Shown here piece by piece: positions 54,272 to 62,989 of a stretch of DNA of 64,000 nucleotides. The stretch lies in contig NZ_CP034929.1 in assembly GCF_004014875.1 (NCBI RefSeq), forward strand, positions 1,612,001-1,676,000, given 5' to 3'. This DNA is from Nocardioides yefusunii. Its GTDB lineage: Bacteria; Actinomycetota; Actinomycetes; Propionibacteriales; Nocardioidaceae. The translations under genes were made by a program, and so were the position numbers. Within the stretch, counting starts at the first letter, position 1; every line of letters starts with the position of its first letter. The notes under the pieces were generated by a model. The model saw only the letters and a list, made by a program, of their open reading frames with translations. It had not been told where the DNA came from and did not search any database.

Positions 54272-54697
54272 TCAGGTGGCTGGACGGATTTGGGAGGCAT
54301 CCGAGCGTGCCACATCCAGGATGTCCTTGGCTGAGGTCAGGCGGTTGTTCAGGCGCTCTGCCGCGTTTGGGTTCGACAGTGCGGCGACCTGGCTGTGCGC
54401 GAAGTCGATGGCGTCGCTGGCCCGCTGCGTTCGTGTGACGATCTCGGTGGCGTCCTCGCTCATGAGGGCAGCGCGTCTCTGGAGTCCGCGCAGGCCGTCG
54501 TAGGCGTCCTCGAAGGCGCGGGAATCCTTGCGGTTGCGTGACGCAGCTTCGCTGTCGGTGCGTGCTGATGCGAGGACCGTCAGCGCGCTTTCGGTCGCGG
54601 CGACGATGTCTTCGGCCGAGGCAGCGGCACGCCTGAGTTCTCTGAGCATCTCGTCGACGCCGCGGATCGCCCCCTCGACGGCGTCCAGGTCACTCAT
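54272..54697 (-). CDS. Helical protein, possibly secretion/toxin-associated
   Basis: 141 residues, almost wholly alpha-helical by composition (MSDLDAVEGAIRGVDEMLREL, heptad-like). Its size and helix content resemble WXG100/LXG-type partners near polymorphic toxins, but no WXG motif is seen. Start ATG 54697 overlaps the stop of the 46-residue gene upstream, so the two are coupled. Confidence 0.6.
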   Translation of the reverse strand: MSDLDAVEGAIRGVDEMLRELRRAAASAEDIVAATESALTVLASARTDSEAASRNRKDSRAFEDAYDGLRGLQRRAALMSEDATEIVTRTQRASDAIDFAHSQVAALSNPNAAERLNNRLTSAKDILDVARSDASQIRPAT

Positions 54698-54830
54698 CTG
54701 CGCCCGAGGTGGTGGCACCGGCTGGCACCTCCGAGGGGGAGAACAGCGGAGCGACGGTTTCGAGGAACTCGATTGCACTGGCCTGCAGTTGCTTCAGGCC
54801 GTCCAGCAGCGGCTCGGGTGCTTGGGTCAT
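54690..54830 (-). CDS. Small protein coupled to the helical gene
   Basis: 46 residues beginning MTQAPEPLLDGLKQLQAS, one amphipathic helix then a Pro/Ala/Thr tail. ATG 54830 follows GAGAGGG. The stop overlaps the next start. Likely the first gene of a two-gene unit beside the RHS locus. Confidence 0.55.
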   Translation of the reverse strand: MTQAPEPLLDGLKQLQASAIEFLETVAPLFSPSEVPAGATTSGADE

Positions 54831-54922
54831 GATGCCCTCTCCAGCACGTTCACGCGTCGTGATGGAGAGGAAAGCAACCGCGGTGGGGGAGAGCCGGACG
54901 CGGGGGCGGGACTTGTGAGAAG

Positions 54923-55042
54923 TCAGGTCACCAAGTCGCGGATCAGGTGGGCGGTCGCGTCGTCAGGGAAGTAGAGCTCGACGGCCACAGCGGTCTCAGC
55001 GGGGTGGGCAGCGTCGATGTGGGTTCCGTAGTGGGTGTCCAT
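54923..55042 (-). CDS. Short ORF abutting the truncated RHS gene
   Basis: 39 residues (MDTHYGTHIDAAHPAETAVAV...). Only a weak ribosome site. It reads away from the point where RHS homology begins, so it may be a fragment left at a recombination junction. Confidence 0.3.
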   Translation of the reverse strand: MDTHYGTHIDAAHPAETAVAVELYFPDDATAHLIRDLVT

Positions 55043-56812
55043 GTGCATCACTTTCTGATCAGCCGACTCGTCACCCAGGCCAGCCCGGGTGGAGTCGTCC
55101 AGCACACCGAGTACGACATGGCCGGCGACGTGCTGGATAGCGCCCCGACCCTGGACTCGGCCACCATCGAGTACAACTACGACCGCGCATCTCGTCTGAC
55201 CAAGGTCACCGACACCACCTCGGTACAAGGCGGAACCCCGGCCTGCCTGACGCGCGAATACGCGTTCGACAAGAACGGCAACCGCACCAGCAAGACCACC
55301 GAATCCTGCACCACCACGCCAGCGAACAACACCCTGACGTGGACCTACGACAACGCCGACCGCTTCACGACCCCCTCGGGCTACGTCTACGACGGAGTCG
55401 GGCGCGTCACCACCATGCCCGGCAACGACACCCCCAAGGCTGAACTCGCCGGCACCAACATCGCGATCGAGTACTACGTCGACGACGCTGTGCGCACCCT
55501 CGATGGCACGGTCTACACCCGTGACGCCGCAGGTCGCGTCACCAGCGACGGGGAACTGACGCGCTACTACACCGACTCCAGCGACAACGCGTCCTGGACG
55601 AAGAAGGCCAGCGACGTCGAATGGTCCCTGCCCGGCCTCAACGGCGACCTCGCAGCAAGCAAGAACGTCGCCGGGACCGGCGCTGGCACCCTCGAGGTTC
55701 CGATCGTGAACCCCCACGGCGACATCCTGACCCAGGTCATCGTCCCCGCCACCGGAACCCCGACAGGCATCTCCCCGTGGGCACCGACCGACGAGTACGG
55801 CAACCAACTGCAGCCGCTCTACCAGTGGGCCGGAGTGAGCCCGACCCAGCTGTCCGGTACCACCTGGGAAGGCGGCCTCGGCTACGGCTGGCTCGGAGCC
55901 AAGGAACGCGAAGTCCACGCCAGCGGCCTCACACTCATGGGAGCCCGCGTCTACAACCCCTACAGCGGTTCGTTCACCAGCGTCGACCCCATCTTCGGCG
56001 GAAACACCACGGCCTATGCCTACCCGCAGGACCCGATTAACCAGCACGATGTATCAGGAGAAGGCTGTGTCCCCTGCATCCCTGTCGGCGTGGCGTTGGG
56101 CAAGTGGGCCATCAAGAAGTTGGCGAAGCCGAAGCCGCGGACGTGTCGAAACTCGTCTGATCAGGACACGCCGGTTCTCATGGGCGATGGCACGCTCAAA
56201 TTCATTGCCGATGTTGAGTACGGAGACGAGGTTTGGGCTTCGGATCCTGAGACCGGGGAGGCAGGGCCTCGACAAGTTGTTGGCCTGATTAGGCACGCTG
56301 GTCCACATGTCATGGTTCGCGTTGTTTTGGCGAACGGGACTGTCTTTGATGCGACGGATGAACATCCAGTGTGGGTGGCGCAGCGTAAGCTCCCGCTGCT
56401 AGGCCGGGCCTGGGTTGATGCAATCGATCTGCGGGTCGGGGACCGGGTTGTTGGAATCGACGGCGAACTCGTGACCGTCATGGAGTTGACGGTCATTGAG
56501 AAGGAGCTGACGGCCTATAACCTCACTGTTGCCGATCTCGAGACCTACTATATTGGCGACGAGCCCGTGCTCGTTCACAACACCAATTGTATAGGTCCGG
56601 CTGATTCAAAGTACTGGAAGAGCTTCAAGAATTACCGAGGTCGAATCAAGATAAATGGCAAGAATGGCTCAAAGAGGCAATATTATTACTGGGATTTCAC
56701 TCACAATGACATCGAGGTGTTCAATCACAAAAAGAAGCACATTGGATCAATGAATCCCGTGACAGGGCGAATGTACAAGGCTGGAATTTCTCACAGAAGG
56801 TTCCCGGAATAA
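54947..56812 (+). CDS. 5'-truncated RHS/YD-repeat protein with HINT domain and colicin-E3-type rRNase tip
   Basis: RHS homology begins only at about 55069; the large N-terminal secretion and shell part is missing, and the first 40 codons look non-RHS. Order: YD repeats (VQHTEYDMAG, YDRASRLTKV, YVYDGVGRVT), the RHS core end (GLTLMGARVYNPYSGSFTSVDP), a pre-toxin HINT autoprotease (TPVLMGDGT...TDEHPVWV...VLVHN), and a 60-residue toxin tip. The tip has D583-x2-H586-x1-D588-x1-E590 and R617/R618, with the same spacing as the 16S rRNase domain of colicin E3. The base composition drops in GC at the tip. Without a start signal it may be a silent cassette. Confidence 0.8.
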   Translation: MGGRVVREVELDGHSGLSGVGSVDVGSVVGVHVHHFLISRLVTQASPGGVVQHTEYDMAGDVLDSAPTLDSATIEYNYDRASRLTKVTDTTSVQGGTPACLTREYAFDKNGNRTSKTTESCTTTPANNTLTWTYDNADRFTTPSGYVYDGVGRVTTMPGNDTPKAELAGTNIAIEYYVDDAVRTLDGTVYTRDAAGRVTSDGELTRYYTDSSDNASWTKKASDVEWSLPGLNGDLAASKNVAGTGAGTLEVPIVNPHGDILTQVIVPATGTPTGISPWAPTDEYGNQLQPLYQWAGVSPTQLSGTTWEGGLGYGWLGAKEREVHASGLTLMGARVYNPYSGSFTSVDPIFGGNTTAYAYPQDPINQHDVSGEGCVPCIPVGVALGKWAIKKLAKPKPRTCRNSSDQDTPVLMGDGTLKFIADVEYGDEVWASDPETGEAGPRQVVGLIRHAGPHVMVRVVLANGTVFDATDEHPVWVAQRKLPLLGRAWVDAIDLRVGDRVVGIDGELVTVMELTVIEKELTAYNLTVADLETYYIGDEPVLVHNTNCIGPADSKYWKSFKNYRGRIKINGKNGSKRQYYYWDFTHNDIEVFNHKKKHIGSMNPVTGRMYKAGISHRRFPE

Positions 56813-57177
56813 TGAATTCGACGTCGACGGAGTCGACCCTCCCTCATGCTTGCGAACTGATGACTTCTCAAGTAAGGGATGAGCGGGTACCACTGCAGTA
56901 CGATCCTCAATTTCGAGAGTATTCGATTCTCCTGACTTTTCCCCCGGGGGACTCTATTCGGGTCGCGCAGGGGATCACGTACTGCCCTTGGTGCGGAGAG
57001 AAACTACCCGCGGATCTTAGGGATCAGATTTTTGATGATCTGGAGCGCGATCTCGGGGGGGAGCCGGATGATTACTTTGAGGCGCTTAGATTGGCTCCAA
57101 AAAAGTACCACTCTGATCTATGGTGGAGGGGGCGCTATGATTGGGATGGCAATCTGATCGCAGGGCCTGGAGATTAG
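56812..57177 (+). CDS. Immunity protein with CPWCG motif (DUF6980-like)
   Basis: 121 residues. HACELMTSQV near the start and YCPWCGEKLP later, a two-site Cys pattern likely binding zinc, as I recall for DUF6980 proteins. Start shares one base with the toxin stop, the standard toxin-immunity coupling, so it should neutralise the E3-type rRNase. GC content is clearly lower than in flanking genes, marking acquisition with the toxin tip. Confidence 0.75.
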   Translation: MNSTSTESTLPHACELMTSQVRDERVPLQYDPQFREYSILLTFPPGDSIRVAQGITYCPWCGEKLPADLRDQIFDDLERDLGGEPDDYFEALRLAPKKYHSDLWWRGRYDWDGNLIAGPGD

Positions 57178-57195
57178 CTGCTGCTGAGGTTTTCT

Positions 57196-58622
57196 GGCTC
57201 ATCACAGTTGAGGGTGTAGTGACGTAGCCGGGGCCGGTGTCGGGATAGACGTCGAGGTCTCCCGATGATGGAAGTTCTCACGCTCGCCATCTGGAAGACC
57301 TCGACGTGCCTGACGCTACCTTCGCTTGCCCTGACCTGACCAAGTTCGCCCGCCTCGACGAGCTCGGCCTCGTTAGGACCGGGCAACGCCTCGAAGCAGA
57401 TCGTTCGGTCCTGGCCTGCAGGGTTCTCGAACCCGATCAGTGGTGCCGACGCTGCGGCTGCGAAGGCACCGTTCGTGACACCGTGACCCGTCGTCTGGCC
57501 CACGAACCACTCGGCTGGCGACCCACCACCCTGATCGTGAGCATCCGTCGCTACCGGTGCACCGACTGTGGGCACGTGTGGCGCCAAGACACCACCAAGG
57601 CTGCCGAACCACGAGCCAAGTTGTCGCGCCGCGGGTTGCGGTGGGCACTCGAAGCGATCGTGGTGCAGCATCTGACCGTGGCCCGGGTCGCCGAAGGGCT
57701 CGGGGTCGCGTGGAACACCGCCAACGACGCGGTCCTGGCCGAAGGCAAGAGAGTTCTCATCGACGATCCACTGCGCTTCGACGGCGTGAAGGTCCTCGGC
57801 GTGGACGAGCACGTGTGGCGCCACACCAGGCACGGCGACCGGTACGTGACCGTGGTCATCGACCTCACCGGAATCCGCGACAAGACAGGTCCCGCACGCC
57901 TGCTCGACATGGTCGAGGGCCGTTCCAAGGCCGTGTTCAAGACCTGGCTCGCGGACCGTCCCCAAGCCTGGCGCGACCGAGTGGAGGTGGTCGCGATGGA
58001 CGGGTTCACCGGCTTCAAGACCGCCACCACCGAGGAACTGCCCGACGCTGTGGCGGTGATGGACCCCTTCCACGTGGTCCGGTTGGCCGGCGACGCGCTG
58101 GACCGGTGCCGGCGTCGGGTGCAGCAGGACCTGCACGGCCACCGCGGCCGGAAGAATGACCCGCTCTACCGGGCACGCAGGACGCTGCACACCGGTGCCG
58201 CGTTGTTGACCGACAAGCAGCGCAATCGGCTGACCGAGTTGTTCGCGACCGATGCCCACGTCGAGGTCGAAGCGACCTGGGGGATCTACCAGCGCATGAT
58301 CACCGGCTACCGTCAGCCCGACCGCGCCACGGGAAAGGTGTTGATGGAGAAGTTGATCGCATCGGTCGGCGCCGGGGTCCCGAAGTCGCTGGTCGAGCTC
58401 AGCACTCTGGGCAAGACACTGACCAAGCGTGCCGTGGACGTGCTGGCCTACTTCGAGCGGCCCGGCACCAGCAACGGACCCACGGAGGCGATCAACGGCA
58501 GGCTTGAGCACCTGCGCGGATCAGCGCTCGGGTTCCGCAACCTGACCAACTACATCGCCAGGAGCCTGCTCGAGACCGGCGGGTTCAGACCCCGACTCCT
58601 ACACCCTGGATTGTGATGAGCC
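57196..58622 (+). mobile_element. ISL3-family insertion sequence
   Basis: 1427 bp bounded by 24-bp imperfect inverted repeats (57196-57219 and 58599-58622; 21 of 24 match, outer GGCTCATCACA). One transposase gene fills it. I see no matching 8-bp target duplication (GGTTTTCT left, CCTATAAG right), so flanks have changed or ends were recombined. It sits just after the immunity gene and cuts into a second toxin tip. Confidence 0.85.
57306..58616 (+). CDS. ISL3-family transposase
   Basis: 436 residues, intact. N-terminal zinc ribbon (CRRCGCEG...CTDCGHVW), an HTH region, then the DDE domain with GVDEHVWRHTRHGDRYVTVVIDL, AMDGFTGF and VMDPFHVVRLA, and the final NGPTEAINGRLEHLRG block. All are hallmarks of ISL3 transposases. 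It ends inside the right inverted repeat. GTG 57306 begins the family-typical protein. Confidence 0.93.
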   Translation: MPDATFACPDLTKFARLDELGLVRTGQRLEADRSVLACRVLEPDQWCRRCGCEGTVRDTVTRRLAHEPLGWRPTTLIVSIRRYRCTDCGHVWRQDTTKAAEPRAKLSRRGLRWALEAIVVQHLTVARVAEGLGVAWNTANDAVLAEGKRVLIDDPLRFDGVKVLGVDEHVWRHTRHGDRYVTVVIDLTGIRDKTGPARLLDMVEGRSKAVFKTWLADRPQAWRDRVEVVAMDGFTGFKTATTEELPDAVAVMDPFHVVRLAGDALDRCRRRVQQDLHGHRGRKNDPLYRARRTLHTGAALLTDKQRNRLTELFATDAHVEVEATWGIYQRMITGYRQPDRATGKVLMEKLIASVGAGVPKSLVELSTLGKTLTKRAVDVLAYFERPGTSNGPTEAINGRLEHLRGSALGFRNLTNYIARSLLETGGFRPRLLHPGL

Positions 58623-58717
58623 CCTATAAGACAAATGTGACGACTTGGACTGCTGGGTGCGCGGCATCTAGTTGTCACAAACCGCCGCCGAAGAAGAAGA
58701 AGAAGACTTGGTGGTGA
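58622..58717 (+). pseudogene. Last codons of a second RHS toxin tip, cut by the IS
   Basis: Immediately right of the IS an open frame reads YKTNVTTWTAG...CHKPPPKKKKKTWW and stops at 58717. The P-P-P-K5-T-W-W ending is the kind of short tail seen at the end of RHS-linked tips. Its 5' part is gone, so a second toxin cassette was lost at the insertion. Confidence 0.55.
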
Positions 58718-58747
58718 TGTGGGACAGTGGGAACGCGAGAGGCTAAA

Positions 58748-59158
58748 ATGGTGTGGCGCACTTCAATCCCTCTTTCTACAAGCTATTGCGTGGGTGCGCT
58801 CTTTTCGGCCCTGATGGCCTTCGATGTACTACGACACTATCCCGAAGGTGAGGATGGGTCTCTTGTAGTGGGCTTTCTGCTCGCTGAGTGCGCGGCAGTG
58901 CTGTTATGGGTGACTTTTTGGCCCCGTCTTGAGATCACTTCAGGCGGACTGCTTCGTTGCCGGAATTCTGCGCAGAGTTGGTCTCTCGAGATTTCGAAAA
59001 TTGGTTCGATGGAACTCGGTATGGCTGGCTACTTGCGGGTCACTGACACGAACGGCCGAAAGCGGCGAATTCTGGTTGCATCGGCGCACCCCCTTGAATG
59101 ATTCTTCGGTGTGAACCAGGCCGAGGAGGTGCAGAACTTGATTTCATCGATGATGTAA
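58748..59158 (+). pseudogene. PH-like membrane immunity gene with in-frame TGA
   Basis: ATG 58748 follows GAGAGG. Two N-terminal transmembrane helices (about 10-55) precede a PH-like beta domain (RLEITSGGLLRCRNSAQSWSL, KIGSMELG). The frame meets TGA at 59099-59101 (HPLE then stop), then continues in phase with FFGVNQAEEVQNLISSMM to TAA at 59158, exactly how such proteins usually end. A single TGG-to-TGA change would explain it. Probably the immunity partner of the lost tip at 58622. Confidence 0.6.
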
Positions 59159-59204
59159 ATCAGACCCTGTCTGATACGCATCGTGGCCGCGGGGGATGAA
59201 TAAG

Positions 59205-59248
59205 CGGGAAGGCCTCGTGTCGCCTTGAAAGGGCACGAGGTCTTCCCG
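59205..59248 (+). terminator. Hairpin downstream of the immunity pseudogene
   Basis: 15-bp arms with one G-T type mismatch (59205-59219 with 59234-59248). Confidence 0.7.
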
Positions 59249-59389
59249 ATTTACGAAATGGTGGGTTTTACGGGCTCTTCGTACCCGCGGTGGGGCGGCC
59301 ACCGAGGCGTTTTCGTGTCGGATCTGGCCGATCGCCCACCAACATGCCCGCTTGGTGAGCAGAGCTCGTGTCCGGGTGAGGACCAGGTG

Positions 59390-59438
59390 CTGTTCGGTCC
59401 ACGAGCCCACCGCACAGCGGGGCTCGTGGACCGAACAG
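59390..59438. repeat. Perfect 19-bp inverted repeat
   Basis: Arms 59390-59408 and 59420-59438 match without error around an 11-base loop. Too far from a stop codon to be an obvious terminator; may be a relic of a mobile element or a terminator of a deleted gene. Confidence 0.75.
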
Positions 59439-59599
59439 TTCCTCTTGCGGCATTGCACCCCAACTCGGCACCAGCTGCCGCATCGATCCAGCCGCTGCTG
59501 CAAGCCATGGCGACGACGAGACGCGGTTCTCTGGCCGGCGTTACCTGAACCGCACTGGGTTGGTTGGAGTCTCCTTCGTTTGGAAACGAGGATGTACTC

Positions 59600-59889
59600 A
59601 TGCCGAAGGACACCACCCCGGGGAAGCCGACCACGCGTCGATATAGCCCTGAAGAGAAGGCTGCGGCGGTGCGGATGGGGACCCCTGCGCGCCGAGCTCG
59701 GCACGGAGCACGGCACGGTCCAGCGCGTCGCATCCCAGCTCGGGTACGGCACTGAGTCGGTGCGGCCCTGGCTCCGCCAGGCCGACATCGACGAGGGCCA
59801 CGTCGCTGGCCTCACCACGAGTGATGCCGAGAGGTTGAAAGCGCTCGAGCAGGAAGTCCGGGAACTCAAGAGCAGCCACGACCGTTGGA
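59600..59889 (+). pseudogene. IS3-family orfA remnant, frameshifted
   Basis: The first frame (ATG 59600) reads MPKDTTPGKPTTRRYSPEEK, the N-terminal HTH of IS3 OrfA proteins. At about 59680 homology jumps to another frame (LRAELGTEHGTVQRVASQLG, VRPWLRQADIDEGHV and the leucine-zipper region LKALEQEVRELKSS). It ends abruptly; orfB is absent. A dead fragment of an IS3 element. Confidence 0.8.
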
Positions 59890-60472
59890 ACTCTTTCGGT
59901 CAGGCAGGTGGGTCAGCCTCGGGGGGACTGAATCGACTACGAGCACATCACCAGCCATCAGCAAGATAACCTGTCTCAAACGGCATTCCTGTAGGCAAGG
60001 GTCGGATTTGCCATCCGGCGCGGGGAAGTGGGATGAGGTCTCCGGATTGATTCATCTGATGCGATACGCAGACTAGAGACTGACATAATGTAGATTATCG
60101 GATGTTTATTCAGGGGTCGCCAGAAGGGGTTGTTGACGATGTTGTTCCTGGTGGCGACATTGTCCACGTGCCCGCCTGGCGAGCATCGGGGCGCGCTGGC
60201 ATTCCGCTGAAGTGGCCCAGCGAGTTCTGTGAGAGCAATTCTGAGCGAAGTGGATGATGTGGCGCCGGCGGCATCTCGGCTCCCGGGGCCGCCCTGATGA
60301 CCCCGCCCCGTGGCCCCTTGAGGCGCATTTGCGCACATCTGCGTTGCTCGCAGTTATGACAAATGCTCAAGGTGGCAGGCGTGCCCTGAGGCGGATTCTC
60401 GCGTCTCCGGCCCGAGGCAAAAGGATAGTTCCGCCACCAAACCGACGCATCTGGGGCGTTATCGGCCCCTGA
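59890..60472. other. 583-bp region without a convincing gene
   Basis: Composition is mixed and lower in GC near 60000-60110. The best plus-strand frame, 60102-60257 (51 codons, MFIQGSPEGVVDDVV...), has no ribosome site; it may be the end of a lost gene. Otherwise I see nothing. Confidence 0.4.
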
Positions 60473-60907
60473 TCATGTGGTCGAGAGGTGGCTCGGCACG
60501 TCAATGTCTGCGGTGATTCCCAGGGTGCGACGCAGATCGTCGCTCTCGCTGGCGTCCATCCAGTGGCACGTGAATGCGAGTGCGCCAACGGTGCACAGCG
60601 TCTGGCCCCATGGGGCCATCAGCGCAGCTGCTTCGGCACGGCTCAGCCAGATGCTCTGCTGGTGGCCGGCGATCTCAATCCAGAGGATCACGTGCGCTGC
60701 GCGGCGGGATCGCCAGGGCCATCGTCTGGAAGAGCCGGCATCCGGCCGCTGTGCGTCGAGGTAGAGACTCCCGATGACCACGTCTCCACTCAAGAGGCGA
60801 GCCCCGCGTCCGACTGCGAATCCGACGGGGTCGTCGGCGAGGGAGGTGGCTTCCTGCTGCCACTCCCCCGTGTTCGTGCGCATTGAGAAACGCATGCCCC
60901 CATGCAT
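60473..60907 (-). CDS. Hypothetical protein in the toxin zone
   Basis: 144 residues, no family recognised. Reads MHGGMRFSMRTNTGEWQQEA, with later VILWIEIAGHQQSIWLSRAEAAALM and a helical end. The ATG at 60907 is exactly 7 nt after TAGGCT on the minus strand, the leaderless pattern of this genome, and that fixes the start. Size and place suggest an orphan immunity protein; this is inference. Confidence 0.55.
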   Translation of the reverse strand: MHGGMRFSMRTNTGEWQQEATSLADDPVGFAVGRGARLLSGDVVIGSLYLDAQRPDAGSSRRWPWRSRRAAHVILWIEIAGHQQSIWLSRAEAAALMAPWGQTLCTVGALAFTCHWMDASESDDLRRTLGITADIDVPSHLSTT

Positions 60908-61030
60908 GCGCGCAAGCCTAGTTCGGCGCTGCTCTCGGACGCAGGGTTTCGAGCAGGGTGCTGGACGACGGCCATTATTTATGGAACACAATGAACGATT
61001 TTGTGTAGGGTTCATGACGACCGCGACGCT

Positions 61031-61213
61031 ATGGGGGCATGGGCATTGAACGACGACATCATCGGTGGATCAACCGAAGACTGGCTCAACGGGGCACCTG
61101 AAGTGCTCGCGGGTTTCTACCAGGTGCACCTGCGGACCTTGGACCGCTTCGTCGGACGTCGGGTGAGTGATCCGTTCTTCTCGCCTGAGCCCCCGGGCTC
61201 CCCCGCGTCCTGA
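61031..61213 (+). pseudogene. Fragment resembling the N-terminus of an ECF sigma factor
   Basis: 60 codons. GAPEVLAGFYQVHLRTLDRFVGRRVSDP resembles sigma region 2.1 (FYRRH...RFVARRV.DP) but the frame then gives PEPPGSPAS and stops. No region 2.4 or 4 follows. Either a remnant or an unrelated short protein. Confidence 0.35.
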
Positions 61214-61286
61214 TCCGTCGCTCTGTTCTGTCGCTCGGGCGGAACCACGGCCCGAGGCGAAGGAGCGCTGGACCAGTCCACTGGGG

Positions 61287-61303
61287 CGAAATTCGGAATT
61301 TCG
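61287..61303. promoter_or_regulatory. Perfect palindrome upstream of the tail-collar operon
   Basis: CGAAATTC-G-GAATTTCG, 8-bp arms, about 80 bp before the first tail-collar gene. AT-rich core in GC-rich DNA; a likely repressor or activator site. Confidence 0.55.
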
Positions 61304-61381
61304 TCCAGAGTTGGACCTGCTCTGGAAGCCTGTTGCTCCTGGGTACACGCGTTGCCCTGGGGACGACAGCTGAGGAACCTC

Positions 61382-61897
61382 ATGAGTAATCCCCACGTGG
61401 GCGAGATCCGTCTCTTTGCAGGGAACTTCGAGCCGCAGGGCTGGATGTTCTGCGCGGGCCAGACACTGCCAACCTCTACCCATCAGGCGCTGTTCGCCCT
61501 GCTCGGCACCACGTACGGCGGCAATGGGATTACCACCTTCGCGCTCCCTGACATGCGGGGGCGAGTACCGATCCACCAGGGCAACGGACTCGGTCTGTCC
61601 GGTCGCGCGTTGGGTGAGCGGGGCGGCCAGGAGGGTGTGGCGCTGCTGGAGCAGCACATTCCCGGGCACACGCACCAGAGCGCGGTCTCTGCGAAGACCG
61701 CCACTTCGCGGTCCTCGGTCGGCAACGTGCGTGCCGCGCTGCCTGACGGGAAGAAGGCGTACAGCCAGAGCGCATCGAAGGTCGACGTAGGCCGTTCCTC
61801 GAGTGCCGGCGGGTGGCGGGTCCACGAGAACCGTCAGCCCTACCTCGGTCTCCACTACATCATCGCCGTCAGCGGCGTTTTCCCGAGCTCGTCCTGA
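61382..61897 (+). CDS. Phage tail collar domain protein (microcystin-dependent-protein family), first
   Basis: 171 residues. VGEIRLFAGNFEPQGWMFCAGQTL, LFALLGTTYGGNGITTFALPDMRGRVPIHQG and a final QPYLGLHYIIAVSGVFP are the family signature. These proteins resemble the short tail-fibre collar fold and often occur in three consecutive copies outside prophages, with unclear function. ATG 61382 follows GAGGAA. First of three co-directional copies. Confidence 0.9.
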   Translation: MSNPHVGEIRLFAGNFEPQGWMFCAGQTLPTSTHQALFALLGTTYGGNGITTFALPDMRGRVPIHQGNGLGLSGRALGERGGQEGVALLEQHIPGHTHQSAVSAKTATSRSSVGNVRAALPDGKKAYSQSASKVDVGRSSSAGGWRVHENRQPYLGLHYIIAVSGVFPSSS

Positions 61898-61906
61898 AGG
61901 AGTCCC

Positions 61907-62413
61907 GTGGCCGACTACGAACCCCTCTTGGGCGAGATCGCCCTCTTCGCGACCAACTTCGTCCCCAGGGGGTGGGCGCCCTGCGATGGCCAACTCCTGG
62001 CGATCGCACAGAACACCGCGTTGTTTTCCATTGTTGGTGCGGCCTACGGCGGCGACGGCAGGACCACGTTCGGTCTGCCCGACCTGAGGGGCGTCGTGGC
62101 CCTCGGCGTGGGCCAGGGTCCCGGACTGACCAACTACAGTCTCGGCGAGATGGGCGGCGAGGGTTCGGTGACGTTGCTGCCCGCCGACATGCCCGGGCAC
62201 ACCCACGCTGTGCGTGCAGGAGGGTCTGCGACCAGCGGATCTCCGGTGGAGAACCGGCCGGCTGGCGGTGACGTGCAGCTGTACAACTCGGAGCCGACGA
62301 GTGAAGAACGCTTGTCGGTGGAGGGGCAGACGCAGCCGCACAGCAACGAGCAGCCATCGCTGGGCCTCCAGTACTGCATCGCCCTGACGGGCACCTACCC
62401 TTCGCGATCCTGA
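61907..62413 (+). CDS. Phage tail collar domain protein, second
   Basis: 168 residues with the same order: LLGEIALFATNFVPRGWAPCDGQLLAI, YGGDGRTTFGLPDLRG, and QPHSNEQPSLGLQYCIALTG. GTG 61907 follows AAGGAG, only 9 bases after the previous stop. Diverged from the first copy in the middle third. Confidence 0.9.
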   Translation: MADYEPLLGEIALFATNFVPRGWAPCDGQLLAIAQNTALFSIVGAAYGGDGRTTFGLPDLRGVVALGVGQGPGLTNYSLGEMGGEGSVTLLPADMPGHTHAVRAGGSATSGSPVENRPAGGDVQLYNSEPTSEERLSVEGQTQPHSNEQPSLGLQYCIALTGTYPSRS

Positions 62414-62421
62414 GGAGCATC

Positions 62422-62949
62422 ATGTCCGCTGAACCCTTGCTCGGCTCCATTGAGTGGGTCGCGCACTCACGGGTGCCCGTGGGCTGGGCCCGTTGCGATG
62501 GTCAGGTGTTGCCCATCCACCAGCACTCGGCCCTGTTCTCACTTCTCGGAACGACGTACGGCGGTGACGGTCGGACCACGTTCAGGCTGCCTGACCTGCG
62601 CGGACGCACACCCATGGGGGTGGGGAACGGGCCCAGGAACCCTAGGCGCACGTCGTTGGGTGAGCCTGCGGGATCCGAAGAAGTAACGCTCACCGTGGCT
62701 GAACTGCCGGCGCACGCCCATACGGTTCCGTTGTCCGATGCCAAGGCCTCGCGGGCTGCTCCTGACAGTGCCGCCCATGCGTTGGCCGGGGGTAGCAGGG
62801 CGTTCGTTGATCCGTCCCAGGCAGACAGCGTGATGGTCTCGGACTACGTCGAGGTGGTCGGGGAAAGCCAACCCCACACCAACATGCAGCCTTTCCTGAC
62901 GCTGAATGCGCTCATCGCGATCGAGGGCGTCTTCCCGGCGCGCCCGTGA
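62422..62949 (+). CDS. Phage tail collar domain protein, third
   Basis: 175 residues: LLGSIEWVAHSRVPVGWARCDGQVLPI, YGGDGRTTFRLPDLRGR and QPHTNMQPFLTLNALIAIEGVFP. ATG 62422 follows GAGGAG. Third of the set; spacing is 8 bases from the second. The three presumably form one complex. Confidence 0.9.
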   Translation: MSAEPLLGSIEWVAHSRVPVGWARCDGQVLPIHQHSALFSLLGTTYGGDGRTTFRLPDLRGRTPMGVGNGPRNPRRTSLGEPAGSEEVTLTVAELPAHAHTVPLSDAKASRAAPDSAAHALAGGSRAFVDPSQADSVMVSDYVEVVGESQPHTNMQPFLTLNALIAIEGVFPARP

Positions 62950-62989
62950 TCGGTCCGCCGTCGCTCCCCTTCACGCACAGGAGACTCTG

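Larger units (their letters stand above)
59159..59599. other. Non-coding stretch with two hairpins
   Basis: 441 bp between the broken immunity gene and the IS3 remnant. It contains the hairpins at 59205-59248 and 59390-59438. No gene is supported. Confidence 0.5.

Noticed and set aside
54082..54438. 118-codon plus-strand frame after the nucleotidyltransferase
   Set aside because: No ribosome site, no recognisable motif, and its second half turns into Arg/Pro-rich shadow of the minus-strand helical gene. 54028-54271 is left as non-coding.
57188..58630. 8-bp target duplication around the ISL3 element
   Set aside because: Flanks GGTTTTCT and CCTATAAG do not match.
61031..61213. Functional ECF sigma factor
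   Set aside because: Only a region-2.1-like stretch is visible; the frame ends after 60 codons.
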